Source: Actinotalea endophytica
GTDB lineage: Bacteria > Actinomycetota > Actinomycetes > Actinomycetales > Cellulomonadaceae
Assembly (NCBI RefSeq): GCF_025717005.1
Contig: NZ_JAOVZU010000004.1
Coordinates: forward strand, 62,001 to 126,000
Direction of reading: 5' to 3'
Length of the DNA stretch: 64,000 bases
Shown: positions 27,374-36,459 of the stretch, piece after piece
How positions within the stretch are numbered: the first letter of the stretch is position 1
Layout of the letters: each line of letters begins with the position of its first letter
Notes under the pieces: generated by a model
Told to the model about the DNA's origin: nothing
Database searches by the model: none
What the model saw: the letters and a program-made list of their open reading frames with translations, nothing else
Program-made: the position numbers and the translations under genes

Positions 27374-27931
27374 TCAGTTCAGCCGAGGATCCACCGGTGC
27401 GCCGGCGAACAGCGCGAGATCGCCGCCCTGGCGTCGCAGCACCTGGCTCCACAGCCGCTCCGGCGACCCGCTGAACGGGTCGCGCTCGTCGGCCGCGAGG
27501 ACGAGCCAGTCGCCCCGCGCGATCTCGGCCTCGAGCTGCCCGCCCGACCAGCCGGAGTGGCCCGCGAAGACCCGCAGCTCGCCCAGCCGGCTGGCCACCT
27601 CGTCCGTCGGGGTGTCCAGGTCCACCAGCCCGAACGGTCCGGTCACCCGGTCCACACCCGGAGGCGGCACGCTCCCGTCCGGCACGAGCACCACGCCGAG
27701 CGCACCGTCCAGCCCCACGGGCCCGCCCTGGAACAACCGGCCGGGCGGCGTCGCGAACGGCTGCCAGTCGGGCAGCACCTCGTCGACGTCGACCTCGAGC
27801 GGCCGGTTGATGACGACACCGAACGCGCCGTCGTCACCGTGGTCGAGCAGCAGCACGACGCTGCGGGCGAAGTTCGGGTCCCGCATCCCCGGGGCCGCCA
27901 CCAGCAGGCGACCGGTGAGGGACGAGCTCAT
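27374..27931 (-). CDS. YqgE/AlgH family protein (UPF0301), 185 aa
   Basis: Conserved bacterial protein of unclear biochemical role. SLTGRLLVAAPGMRDPNFARSVVLLLDH at the N-terminus, GVVINRPL, and FAGHSGWSGGQLEAEIARGDW are the family's most conserved stretches. Length is normal. ATG 27931 overlaps the stop of the ion-channel gene (ATGA), so it is the last cistron of a four-gene membrane-protein operon. In other bacteria it is linked to redox or alginate regulation by indirect evidence only. Confidence 0.9.
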   Translation of the reverse strand: MSSSLTGRLLVAAPGMRDPNFARSVVLLLDHGDDGAFGVVINRPLEVDVDEVLPDWQPFATPPGRLFQGGPVGLDGALGVVLVPDGSVPPPGVDRVTGPFGLVDLDTPTDEVASRLGELRVFAGHSGWSGGQLEAEIARGDWLVLAADERDPFSGSPERLWSQVLRRQGGDLALFAGAPVDPRLN

Positions 27932-28506
27932 GACTCCATCATGGTGTCCCCGGGCGGTTCGCGCCCCGGGTCGGTGCCGACCTTCGCCAGCCGCATGCGC
28001 CCCGCCGTCATGATCAGCCGGACCACGGCCGCGACGATCACGACGTTGAGGGCCATCTGCACCGTCACGACGTTCCGGGCCAGCGTCGCCACCGGCGCGA
28101 TGTCGCCGAAGCCGACCGTGGTCAGCACGGCGACGGTGAAGTAGAGAGCGCCGGTGCGGTCCAGCGGCTCGTTGAACTGCCCGGGGTCGATCGACGAGAT
28201 CGTCGAGTACACCGCCGCCACGACGAACACGTAGAGCGGGACGACCACCGCGATCGCCTGGATCGCACGCAGCTGTGGCGTGTCGGACGCCAGGATCGCC
28301 CGCAGCTGGCGCCCGAGCACGGCCAGGAAGGCCAGCCCACCGAGCACGCTCAGCGTCACGGCGGTGCTGTCGCGCGGTGCCGCGGTCGGCGCGAGGAAGT
28401 ACAGCGCGACGATCACGACCCACGTGACGAGCAGCTGGACGACGGCCGCGACCACCGCGCGCCGACGCGCTCCGCGCTCGAGTTCGAACAGTCGGTTCGG
28501 GCTCAT
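27928..28506 (-). CDS. Two-pore-domain-like ion channel (potassium channel family), 192 aa
   Basis: Four membrane segments with one pore loop. The selectivity filter is TVGFGD in LYFTVAVLTTVGFGDIAPV, the consensus of the Ion_trans_2 family, which predicts K+ selectivity. Two segments precede a middle helix pair, then the pore and a last segment (TVQMALNVVIVAAVV). No RCK or other ligand domain is fused; a short charged tail ends the protein. Overlaps FUSC-like gene upstream and YqgE downstream by four bases each. Confidence 0.85.
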   Translation of the reverse strand: MSPNRLFELERGARRRAVVAAVVQLLVTWVVIVALYFLAPTAAPRDSTAVTLSVLGGLAFLAVLGRQLRAILASDTPQLRAIQAIAVVVPLYVFVVAAVYSTISSIDPGQFNEPLDRTGALYFTVAVLTTVGFGDIAPVATLARNVVTVQMALNVVIVAAVVRLIMTAGRMRLAKVGTDPGREPPGDTMMES

Positions 28507-29585
28507 CCGGCGCTCCCCGGGTCGGGCGCGACGTCCTCGTCCGGGCGGTCGCGCGGCCACAGCAGGTAGGTGAAGGCGATCGCGATGGCGGCGCCCACGA
28601 CGGTGTCCAGCAGACGCACCCAGGCCAGGTCGCCGATCCGGCCCGCCGGCGCCCCGACGGCGATCACGGCACCCGCGGTCGTCGCCACGGTTGCGATCAT
28701 CGGCAGCGCCGGCTTGACCACGAAACCGACCACCACCAGCACGCCCGCGACCGCCACCAGCACGAGCGGCGGCACGAGCGCCGAGACGGGCACCAGCAGC
28801 GCGACGGCGAGGACCGTCGCGACCACCCGGAGCAGGGCCAGCTCGATCGGGCTCTTCCCGGTCGGGAGCAGCACCGCGAGCGCGGCGATCAGCACCCACA
28901 GGAGGTCGTGGTTGCCGGTGGCCTCGTAGCCCGCGACCAGCCCGGCGAGCGGGATCGCCCGGCGCAGGCCGTCGTGCACGTGCTCGTCGACGCTCCACAG
29001 CGAGCGCCACATCGACCGCCAGGGTGCCACCGGGCCGGCGAACGGCTGCTCCGGGCGGTCCACCAGCGAGATGACGATCACCACGACCAGGCCGACCACG
29101 GCCCCGAGCGGCGCTCCGGTGCCGAGCGGGTCCCAGCCCTCGACGGCGGGTCCGAAGGCCTTGCCGAGCACGACCGCGAACACGTACGCGAGGGTCGCGG
29201 CGAGGCCGAACGCGGCACCGACCGGGCCCGCGCCCGCGCCGACCGAGGTGAACACCGCGACGGCGGCCATCGCGAGCCCCGCCCACCAGGGGTGGCCACC
29301 GACCGCGACCGCGAGGAGCTCCGCCCCGACGACCGCGACCGCGACCCCGACCGCCACCCTGCGGCGCACCGCGGCGGGAGCGCCGGCCCCGGCGGCGGCG
29401 ACCAGGGCACCCGCCACCGCCGCGATCGCGATCGCGCCCGGGCGCTCGCGGCCGTGCACGACGAGTGCCGCGGTCGCGGCGAGCACCGCGCCGGCCAGGA
29501 CGCCGAGCAGCGGGCGCCAGGTGATCGGTGCGCCCGTCGGCGTGACCCAGCTGCGCCAGTGCAGCACGCCGCCGGCAGGCCTCAC
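28503..29585 (-). CDS. FUSC-like integral membrane protein, 360 aa
   Basis: About ten to twelve membrane segments in two similar halves, Ala/Val-rich, with the conserved second-half start WRSLWSVDEHVHDGLRRAIPLAGLVAG and LLPTGKSPIELALLRVVATV, and FTYLLWPRD at the end. This is the pattern of the fusaric-acid-resistance-like (FUSC/YccS) family, which includes aromatic-acid exporters. Start is the GTG at 29585, overlapping the stop of the AI-2E transporter gene. Substrate unknown. Confidence 0.75.
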   Translation of the reverse strand: MRPAGGVLHWRSWVTPTGAPITWRPLLGVLAGAVLAATAALVVHGRERPGAIAIAAVAGALVAAAGAGAPAAVRRRVAVGVAVAVVGAELLAVAVGGHPWWAGLAMAAVAVFTSVGAGAGPVGAAFGLAATLAYVFAVVLGKAFGPAVEGWDPLGTGAPLGAVVGLVVVIVISLVDRPEQPFAGPVAPWRSMWRSLWSVDEHVHDGLRRAIPLAGLVAGYEATGNHDLLWVLIAALAVLLPTGKSPIELALLRVVATVLAVALLVPVSALVPPLVLVAVAGVLVVVGFVVKPALPMIATVATTAGAVIAVGAPAGRIGDLAWVRLLDTVVGAAIAIAFTYLLWPRDRPDEDVAPDPGSAG

Positions 29586-30820
29586 ACCCCGTCGCCCTCC
29601 GGAGCCTGCGACGGCACCGCGTCGCCGTCGTCGATGTCGTGCTTGAGCCGGTAGACCACCTCGTACGTCGTGCCCGAGTTCTTGATCACGGCCGTGATCA
29701 TCGCCGCCACCGGGAGGGCCATGAAGGCGCCCATCGGGCCGGCGATCGCGCCACCGGCCAGCGCGGCGCCGAACGCCACGGCGCCGTTGAGCTCCATGGT
29801 CTTCGCGGACAACCGGGGGCTCAGCACCAGGTTCTCGACCTGCTGGTACACGGTGGCCCAGGCGAGCAGGACCAGCGCGCTGCCGATGCCCTTGACGCCG
29901 AGCGTCACCAGGATCGGGATCGCGGCACCGATGAACGTGCCGATCACCGGGATGAACTCCGAGACGAAGCCCATGAACAGCGCCATCGGCAACGAGAACA
30001 CCAGCGGCAGGCCGATCACCATCATCACGACGAACGAGAGCGAGCCGTTGATGATCATCAGCAGCAGCCGGGAGTAGAAGTAGCCGCCGGTCTGGTCGAT
30101 CGAGACGTCCGACACCCAGCCGAACTTCTGCTGCCGGGCCGGCGTCATGCGGGACAGCAGGGCGCGCTCGATCCGCGGGTAGTCCGCAGCGATGTAGAAC
30201 GTGAACGAGGCGATCGTGAGCAGGTCGAAGACGACCCCGATGCTCGAGGACACCACGCCGAGGATGTTCCCGGCCCAGCCGGCGAGCGCCTGGCGGAGCG
30301 CGTCGGTGGCGTCGGCGCCGCCGGTCTGGTCGATCAGCGGCACGCCGAACAGGGTCTGACCGAGGTCGTTGAGCTGCGAGATCCAGCCCGGTGCCTGGTC
30401 GCCGACCGCGTTCGCGAACCGCACGATGCCCGGGATCAGCACCGCCACGAGCAGCGCGACGACGATCACCCCGATGACGTACATGAACCCGACGGCCGCT
30501 CCCCTGCGCCAGCCGAAGCGGCGCTGCAGCCGGGTCACCCCGGGGATCAGCGCGAGGGCGAAGAACGTCGAGGTGACGAGCAGCCCGATGAGGTGACGGG
30601 CCTCGTACGCGGCGAACAGCAGGGCGGTGGTCGCCAGCCCCACGGCGACGACCTTCCAGAGCACGATCCAGACGAACCGGTCCAGCCAGGCCAGCTCGGC
30701 CGGCGTGCGGGGCGGCTTCCAGGGCGCGACGCGCGGCGACGAAGCGTCGCCCGGCGTGGCCGGCGGCGGGTCCTCGCCCGGCACGGTGGGCTCGACCTCA
30801 GGGGGCAGTGGCTCGGACAT
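29582..30820 (-). CDS. AI-2E family transporter (PF01594-type), 412 aa
   Basis: Polytopic membrane protein of the AI-2E/PerM family with the typical split arrangement: three N-terminal segments, a soluble amphipathic middle (ISQLNDLGQTLFG), then four or five segments with the family signature FVSEFIPVIGTFIGAAIPI and LSPRLSAKTMELN. A Pro-rich cytoplasmic tail of about 45 residues precedes segment 1. It is the first gene of the operon; ATG 30820 follows GGGAGG. Family members do different jobs (AI-2 release, Na+/H+ exchange), so function is open. Confidence 0.85.
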   Translation of the reverse strand: MSEPLPPEVEPTVPGEDPPPATPGDASSPRVAPWKPPRTPAELAWLDRFVWIVLWKVVAVGLATTALLFAAYEARHLIGLLVTSTFFALALIPGVTRLQRRFGWRRGAAVGFMYVIGVIVVALLVAVLIPGIVRFANAVGDQAPGWISQLNDLGQTLFGVPLIDQTGGADATDALRQALAGWAGNILGVVSSSIGVVFDLLTIASFTFYIAADYPRIERALLSRMTPARQQKFGWVSDVSIDQTGGYFYSRLLLMIINGSLSFVVMMVIGLPLVFSLPMALFMGFVSEFIPVIGTFIGAAIPILVTLGVKGIGSALVLLAWATVYQQVENLVLSPRLSAKTMELNGAVAFGAALAGGAIAGPMGAFMALPVAAMITAVIKNSGTTYEVVYRLKHDIDDGDAVPSQAPEGDGV

Positions 30821-30895
30821 GGCGACCTCCCACCCGAAACGTAGACCCTCGGCCGGGCCGTCCAGGGGAAACAGGCCGGAGGAACTGCAGCCGGG

Positions 30896-32344
30896 TCACA
30901 ACCCGGGGAGCGCCCCGACCTGCCCGTTGCGGATCGCGTCCACCAGCGCGGCATGGTCCCGCTCGTTCTGGTCCGCGTAGGCCTCGGCGAACGCCGCGAG
31001 CGCGCGGGCGACGTTGTCCCCCGATCCCAGGTAGGCCGCGATCGCCACCCGGTCGCCGGACCGCGCATGCGCCCGCGCGAGGGTCTGCCCGCAGACCCGG
31101 CCGTACGCCACCATCGCGGTCGGGTTCATCGTGGCGGGGTCCCAGGACGCCTTCCAGTCGCGCAGCTGCCGCACGTAGAAGTCCCGCTCCACCCCGTCGA
31201 CACCGGCGATCCGCGTCCACCCGAGCGTGATGTCGCTCGCGGCCTGCATCAGCCGTTGCCCCTCGACGACCCGCTGACCGTGCTGGGGGTAGGTGCTCGG
31301 CCCGAGGTGGCGTTCGAGGACCGAGGTCTGCGCCTCCTTCGCCTGGAGGAGCAGCGCGTCGTCGTCGTCACGACCCACCATCAGGACGATCCACGCCCTG
31401 GTGCCGACGCTCCCGACGCCCACCACCTTGCGGGCCGCGTGCGCGTAGTCGAACTGCTCGACGAGGTGACGGCGTTCGCCGGACAGGCTCTCGCGGTACG
31501 CCGCCAGCGCCGATCGCATCCAGGTGTCGAAGTCGAGCCCGGTCGGCGCGAGGTCCTCGACGGGTACCACGAGCGGCGGGTCGGCCATGATCCGGCGGTG
31601 GCCGTCGACGACGGCGGTGAGCCGCGCGGCCGCCTGGGCGGCGTCGCGGCGCCACGCCTTCGCGACGACCTTCCTGGCCTCCTTGGCGGTCCGGCGGTCG
31701 ACCTCGGCGCTGAAGCGCGGCAGATCGGGCTCGACGCTGATCCGGGAGTACCACAGCTCGAGGTTGCCCATCGGTGCGAACTCGGCCATCGCCGTGCGGT
31801 ACCGCTCGACGCATGCGAGCACGACCTGCTGACGCTCGGCATCGGTGAAGCCGTTCGCCCGGCCGGCCACCGCGAGGCTCGCGGCCAGGCGCTTGACATC
31901 CCACTCCCACGGTCCGGGCAAGGTCTCGTCGAAGTCGTTGAGGTCGAAGACGAGCGCCCGCTCGGGCGTGGCCCCGACGCCGAAGTTCGCCAGGTGCGCG
32001 TCACCGCACAGCTGCACGTGCAGGCCGGTCGACGGGGACGCCGCGAGGTCGGCGGCCATGATCGCGGCACCGCCGCGGAAGAAGGCGAACGGCGACGCCA
32101 TCATGCGCCCGTACCGGATCGGCACCAGCTCGGGGACCCGGGAGGCGGACTGCTCCTCGAGCAGCGCGACCGGGTCCTCGCGATCCGCCGGCGGGTCCCA
32201 CGCCGCGAGCGCCGCGCGCGGGACGAGCCGCCGCGCCGCGCGCCCGACGGCGGCGCGCTCGGCCGTGCCGGGCCGCACCCGGGACGGGGGTCCGGAGACC
32301 GTGGCAGAGGTCGGGCCGGCCGGGCCGGGAGATACCGAGGTCAC
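30896..32344 (-). CDS. DUF2252 family protein, 482 aa
   Basis: Large cytoplasmic protein of a family without assigned function. The conserved pieces are RYGRMMASPFAFFRGGAAIMAADLA, LCGDAHLANFG (which resembles the catalytic loop H-x-D-x-x-x-x-N of kinase-like phosphotransferases), and FDLNDFDETLPGPWEWDVKRLAAS (which resembles a metal-binding D-F-D segment). This suggests a kinase-like fold acting on an unknown small molecule; that is inference. GTG start at 32344 is the first in frame. Single gene, divergent from an aldo/keto reductase. Confidence 0.85.
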   Translation of the reverse strand: MTSVSPGPAGPTSATVSGPPSRVRPGTAERAAVGRAARRLVPRAALAAWDPPADREDPVALLEEQSASRVPELVPIRYGRMMASPFAFFRGGAAIMAADLAASPSTGLHVQLCGDAHLANFGVGATPERALVFDLNDFDETLPGPWEWDVKRLAASLAVAGRANGFTDAERQQVVLACVERYRTAMAEFAPMGNLELWYSRISVEPDLPRFSAEVDRRTAKEARKVVAKAWRRDAAQAAARLTAVVDGHRRIMADPPLVVPVEDLAPTGLDFDTWMRSALAAYRESLSGERRHLVEQFDYAHAARKVVGVGSVGTRAWIVLMVGRDDDDALLLQAKEAQTSVLERHLGPSTYPQHGQRVVEGQRLMQAASDITLGWTRIAGVDGVERDFYVRQLRDWKASWDPATMNPTAMVAYGRVCGQTLARAHARSGDRVAIAAYLGSGDNVARALAAFAEAYADQNERDHAALVDAIRNGQVGALPGL

Positions 32345-32586
32345 CGCGCGCCTCCAGACTCACCGCCTCGCGGGACCCACGACGGGATCGGGACCGCGAC
32401 AGTGCGTCGGGCACATTCTCCGCGTGACGGCGCCTCGTGCACAGAGCTCGGACCCGGGCTCGGCGTCGGCCGTCCGACTCGACGGGCCCGACGTGCCCCG
32501 GACGACCCGGTGCGGTGCCACGATGGCAGGGACGCCCGGTCGCGAGCGCCGACCACGTCCCGCAGAGCAGCAAGCGAGGAGCCACC

Positions 32587-33627
32587 GTGACCTACTCCCC
32601 CGCCGCCGACCGCTACGACACGATGACCTACCGCCGCACCGGCCGCTCGGGGCTCGACCTGCCCGTGCTGTCGCTCGGGCTGTGGCACAACTTCGGCGGC
32701 GACCGGCCGCTGGAGACCCAGCGCGCGATCATCCGCACCGCGTTCGACCGCGGCGTCACGCACCTGGATCTCGCGAACAACTACGGACCGCCGTACGGCT
32801 CCGCCGAGACGAACGTCGGGCAGATCCTGCGCGCGGACTTCGCGGCGCACCGTGACGAGCTGGTGATCTCGACCAAGGCCGGCTACGACATGTGGCCGGG
32901 TCCCTACGGCCAGGGCGGCGGGTCACGCAAGTACCTGCTCGCCAGCCTCGACCAGTCGCTGCGCCGGATGGGTCTGGACTACGTGGACATCTTCTACTCC
33001 CACCGGTTCGACGCCTCGACCCCGCTCGAGGAGACCATGGGGGCGCTCGACCACGCCGTGCGCTCCGGCAAGGCGCTCTACGTCGGCATCTCGTCCTACT
33101 CGGCGGCCGACACCCGCCGGGCCGCCTCGATCCTCGCGGACCTCGGCACCCCGCTGCTCATCCACCAGCCGTCGTACTCGATGCTGAACCGGTGGGTCGA
33201 GGAGGACGGCCTGCTCGACGCGCTCGAGGAGGTCGGCGCGGGCTGCATCGCCTTCTCGCCACTGGCCCAGGGCATGCTCACCGACCGGTACCTGAACGGG
33301 GTGCCGGCCGACTCGCGTGCTGCCGAGCACTCGTCGCTGCCCACCGCGCTGCTGTCCACCGACGCGATGGCCCGCGTCCGTGCGCTGAACGAGATCGCGG
33401 CGGACCGCGGCCAGAGCCTCGCCCAGCTCGCGCTCGCCTGGGCGCTGCGCGACGAACGCGTCACCTCGCTCGTGCTCGGCGCGAGCAGCGTGGCCCAGCT
33501 CGAGCAGAACCTCGGGGCGCTGGAGAACCTCACGCTCACCGATGACGAGCTCGCCCGGATCGACCAGCACGCGGTGGACTCCGGCATCGACCTGTGGGCA
33601 CCGTTCCGGCTCGGCGCGACGGGCTGA
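32587..33627 (+). CDS. Aldo/keto reductase, YghZ/Kv-beta-like, 346 aa
   Basis: NADPH-dependent TIM-barrel reductase. The tetrad is visible: Asp in THLDLANNYG, Tyr in the same stretch, Lys in VISTKAGYDMW and His in DIFYSHRFD. The NADPH-binding end is LVLGASSVAQLEQNL. LANNYGPPYGSAE and GGGSRKYLLASLDQSLRRMGLDYVD place it with the L-glyceraldehyde 3-phosphate reductase (YghZ) group. GTG 32587 follows GAGGAG. Precedes an antiporter gene by 24 bases. Confidence 0.88.
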   Translation: MTYSPAADRYDTMTYRRTGRSGLDLPVLSLGLWHNFGGDRPLETQRAIIRTAFDRGVTHLDLANNYGPPYGSAETNVGQILRADFAAHRDELVISTKAGYDMWPGPYGQGGGSRKYLLASLDQSLRRMGLDYVDIFYSHRFDASTPLEETMGALDHAVRSGKALYVGISSYSAADTRRAASILADLGTPLLIHQPSYSMLNRWVEEDGLLDALEEVGAGCIAFSPLAQGMLTDRYLNGVPADSRAAEHSSLPTALLSTDAMARVRALNEIAADRGQSLAQLALAWALRDERVTSLVLGASSVAQLEQNLGALENLTLTDDELARIDQHAVDSGIDLWAPFRLGATG

Positions 33628-33651
33628 CCGGCTGCTCGGCGGGGGTGCGCG

Positions 33652-34911
33652 GTGGGTGTGCTCGCGGCAGTGTTCGCGACCCTCGTGGTCGCGATCACCC
33701 TCGCGTCCCGGCGGCTCGCGCGGCTGTACCTGACCACGCCGATCGCGTTCGTCGGGGCCGGGCTGCTGACCGGCGTCGTGGTCGACGCGGGCACGGCCGG
33801 CGAACCCACCCGGGTGGTCGCCGAGTCGGCACTGGCCCTGGTGCTCTTCCACGACGCGGCCCAGGTCCGGCCCAAGGAGATCGGCCGTGAGCGCGGGCTC
33901 GAGCTGCGTCTGCTGCTGGTCGGGCTGCCCCTGACGATCGGCGTCGGCTACCTGGTGGTCCGCGGCCTGCTCCCCGAGCTCAGCTGGCCGATGGCGCTGC
34001 TCCTCGCGTCGGCCCTGGCACCCACCGACGCCGGCCTGGGCGCGGCGACGGTGCTCAACCCGGTGGTCCCGGTGCGGGTGCGGCGCCTGCTCAACGTGGA
34101 GAGCGGGCTGAACGACGGCCTCGCGACACCGGTCGTGCTGTTCGCGATCGCCGCGAGCCTCGACCTCGAGCACGCGATCAACGACCAGCACCTGGTGCTG
34201 GACGCCCTGACCGAGATCGCGATCGCCCTGCTCGTCGGCGCCGCCGTGGGGCTGGTCGGCGGTCGCGCGGTGCAGGGGTCGGCCGCGCACGGGTGGAGCA
34301 CCGGTGCGGCGCGCGCGACGGCCGCGCTCGCGCTGCCGATCGTCGCGTACGCGGGCAGCGGGGTGCTGCACGGGAACGGCTTCATCGCGGCCTTCGTCGC
34401 GGGGACGGCGTTCGCCTCCGCGACCCCCCGCCTGGGCGACGACGAGGACCTGCTGGCGCTCACCGAGTCCGCCGCCGACCTGCTGACGTTCGCGGTCTGG
34501 TTCTCCTTCGGCCTCGTGCTCGCGACCGCGACCGAGTCGTTGGACTGGCGCAGCGTGCTGTTCGCCGTGCTGTCCCTGACCGTGATCCGGATGGTCCCGG
34601 TGGCGCTGAGCCTGCTCGGCGCCGGCTTCCGGCCACCCACGGTCGCGTTCATCGGCTGGTTCGGCCCGCGCGGCCTCGCGTCCCTGGTGTTCGCGCTCAT
34701 CGCGCTGACCGAGCTCGACGCGGACGACCAGCGCGCGACCGTGGTCGGGGTGATCGCCCTCACGGTGCTGATGAGCGTGGTGCTGCACGGGACGACCGCC
34801 GACCCCTGGGCGCAGCGGTACGGGGCGTGGACCACCCGGGTGCAGCCCGCCGGCGAGATCCGCGAAGCCGCAGCACCCCGCACCCGGTCCCGGATGACGC
34901 GCCAACGTTGA
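33652..34911 (+). CDS. Cation/proton antiporter, CPA1 (NhaP) type, 419 aa
   Basis: About twelve to thirteen membrane segments. The ion-binding region ALAPTDAGLGAATVLNP and NVESGLNDGLATPVVLF carry the conserved Asp residues of CPA1 exchangers, and GWFGPRGLASLVFALIAL is the family's Arg-containing helix. It would exchange Na+ or K+ for protons at the membrane. GTG start at 33652 is close to the aldo/keto reductase stop (24 bases), so the two may be cotranscribed. A short basic tail ends the protein; no RCK domain. Confidence 0.88.
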   Translation: MGVLAAVFATLVVAITLASRRLARLYLTTPIAFVGAGLLTGVVVDAGTAGEPTRVVAESALALVLFHDAAQVRPKEIGRERGLELRLLLVGLPLTIGVGYLVVRGLLPELSWPMALLLASALAPTDAGLGAATVLNPVVPVRVRRLLNVESGLNDGLATPVVLFAIAASLDLEHAINDQHLVLDALTEIAIALLVGAAVGLVGGRAVQGSAAHGWSTGAARATAALALPIVAYAGSGVLHGNGFIAAFVAGTAFASATPRLGDDEDLLALTESAADLLTFAVWFSFGLVLATATESLDWRSVLFAVLSLTVIRMVPVALSLLGAGFRPPTVAFIGWFGPRGLASLVFALIALTELDADDQRATVVGVIALTVLMSVVLHGTTADPWAQRYGAWTTRVQPAGEIREAAAPRTRSRMTRQR

Positions 34912-34968
34912 GCGTCCGGCTCCGGGCGACTCCGGGCGGCTCAGCGGGTCCGTTCGCGGGAGCCCGGG

Positions 34969-35847
34969 TCAGCCGGCGGCGCTGCAGCGCGCGAGCTCGT
35001 CCGCGCTGAGCACGAGGTCCGCAGCCGCTGCGGAGTCCACGATCGAGCTCGCGCGCCGCGCCCCGGGGATCGGGATGACGTGCTCGGAGAGGCTGAGCTC
35101 CCAGGCGAGCACCACCTGCTGCGGGCTCACCCCGTGCCCGGCCGCGATCTCGGCGAACACGCCGAACCGGGAGCCGACGTCCCGCGCGCCGCCACCGGTG
35201 CCGCCGAGCGGGCTCCACGGCAGGAACGCGATCTGCTGGGAGACGCAGTAGCGGAGCTCGTCCTCGGACTGACGGTGGCTCGGCGAGAACTCGTTCTGCA
35301 CGCTGACCAGGCCGCCCGGGCCGAGCACGTCCTGCGCGATCCGGATCTCGTCGAGGTTGGCGTTCGAGATCCCGACGCACCGGACCTTGCCCTCGTCGGC
35401 CAGGGTCTTGAAGTTCCCGACGACCTCGCCGTAGTCCAGCGACCGGTCCGGCCGGTGCCACTGGTAGAGGTCGATCACCTCGACGTCGAGCCGGCGCAAC
35501 GAGGCCTCGACCGCGGAGCGCAGGTAGGCCATCGAGCCGTCCCGGCCCCAGGTCTCGCCGGGGCCGCGCGTGATCCCGCCCTTGGTCGCGACGACGAGCC
35601 CGTCCGGCAGCGGGCCGTAGGCCTTGAGGGCCTTGGCGACGAGCAGCTCGTTGTGGCCGAACGTGTCCCAGGTCGGCGCGTACACGTCGGCCGTGTCCAG
35701 CAGCGTGACGCCGGCGTCCAGGGCGGCGTGGATCGTCGCGACGGCGTCGGCCTCGTCCGGGTACACCTTGTCGTTGTTCATGGACATCGGCATGCAGCCG
35801 AGGCCGATCGGGGAGACCTGAAACGGGCCGAGCGTGCGGGGTGTCAT
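34969..35847 (-). CDS. Aldo/keto reductase, 292 aa
   Basis: NADPH-dependent reductase. Tetrad residues: Asp and Tyr in LLDTADVYAPTWDTFGHNE, Lys in VVATKGGITRG, His in LYQWHRPD. FLPWSPLGGTGGGARDVG and VIPIPGARRASSIVDSAAA form the cofactor end. Start chosen at ATG 35847 (MTPRTLG) rather than the GTG three codons earlier because of the AGGGTG stretch before it. Isolated gene in convergent position to the antiporter; substrate unknown. Confidence 0.87.
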   Translation of the reverse strand: MTPRTLGPFQVSPIGLGCMPMSMNNDKVYPDEADAVATIHAALDAGVTLLDTADVYAPTWDTFGHNELLVAKALKAYGPLPDGLVVATKGGITRGPGETWGRDGSMAYLRSAVEASLRRLDVEVIDLYQWHRPDRSLDYGEVVGNFKTLADEGKVRCVGISNANLDEIRIAQDVLGPGGLVSVQNEFSPSHRQSEDELRYCVSQQIAFLPWSPLGGTGGGARDVGSRFGVFAEIAAGHGVSPQQVVLAWELSLSEHVIPIPGARRASSIVDSAAAADLVLSADELARCSAAG

Positions 35848-35857
35848 GGTCAGCACC

Positions 35858-36412
35858 CTAGGAGCCGGACGGCCCCGCCGCAGGCGAGTTCGCCGGCTGC
35901 CGCCGCCTGACCGGGAGACCGGCTGCGAGCCACGCCTCGAAGCCGCCGATCACGTCGGTGGCGCGGGCCAGACCGAGTGCTCGCAGGCTCGCGGCGGCGA
36001 GGCTCGAGCTGTAGCCCTGGGCGCACAGGACGGCCACGGGCAGGTCGAAGCGAGCGATCGGCAGCCGGGACGGCGCCCTCGGGTCGAGCCGCCACTCGAG
36101 CACGTTGCGGTCGATCACCACGGCGCCCGGCACCTCGCCACCGGAGTCCCGCTGGTGCTGCGGCCTGGTGTCGACCAGCACGATCCGCCCCTCGGCCAGC
36201 AGCGCCGCGGCGGTGCGCGGGTCGAGCCGGTCGAGGCCCGCCCGGGCATCGGCGAGGATCTCGTCGATCGCGCGGCCGTGCCCGACCACCCCGTGCCCGA
36301 CCACCCCGTGCCCGGCCCGGCCACGACCTGCCATGCCGCGCGCCCGCAGCCTCGGACCGCGGCTCGCCCGGCGAGGTCGAGCCGCGCCTCCGGTCCGCGG
36401 GACCGCGGTCAT
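35858..36412 (-). CDS. Single-domain rhodanese, 184 aa
   Basis: Rhodanese fold with the active-site loop CAQGYSSS at Cys130, preceded by the CH2A-like strand VLVDTRPQHQRDSGGEVPGAVVIDRN. It would transfer sulfane sulfur or act as a persulfide carrier. The 45-residue N-terminal tail is Arg/Gly-rich and contains tandem GHGVV units, encoded by a 15-bp DNA repeat; the true start may therefore lie further in, at the ATG at 36334 or a GTG within the repeat. It ends ten bases before the aldo/keto reductase start, with a likely shared transcript. Confidence 0.78.
   Translation of the reverse strand: MTAVPRTGGAARPRRASRGPRLRARGMAGRGRAGHGVVGHGVVGHGRAIDEILADARAGLDRLDPRTAAALLAEGRIVLVDTRPQHQRDSGGEVPGAVVIDRNVLEWRLDPRAPSRLPIARFDLPVAVLCAQGYSSSLAAASLRALGLARATDVIGGFEAWLAAGLPVRRRQPANSPAAGPSGS
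36276..36314 (-). repeat. Tandem 15-bp repeat near the rhodanese start
   Basis: CCGTGCCCGACCACC occurs twice head to tail (36276-36290 and 36291-36305), followed by a partial third copy. In frame it encodes a repeated G-H-G-V-V unit. Fifteen bases keep the frame, so copy number could vary without breaking the gene. Confidence 0.7.
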
Positions 36413-36459
36413 CCGGTCAGGATCGCACCGCGGGCCCGGGCCGGGAAGGCGGACCGGTC

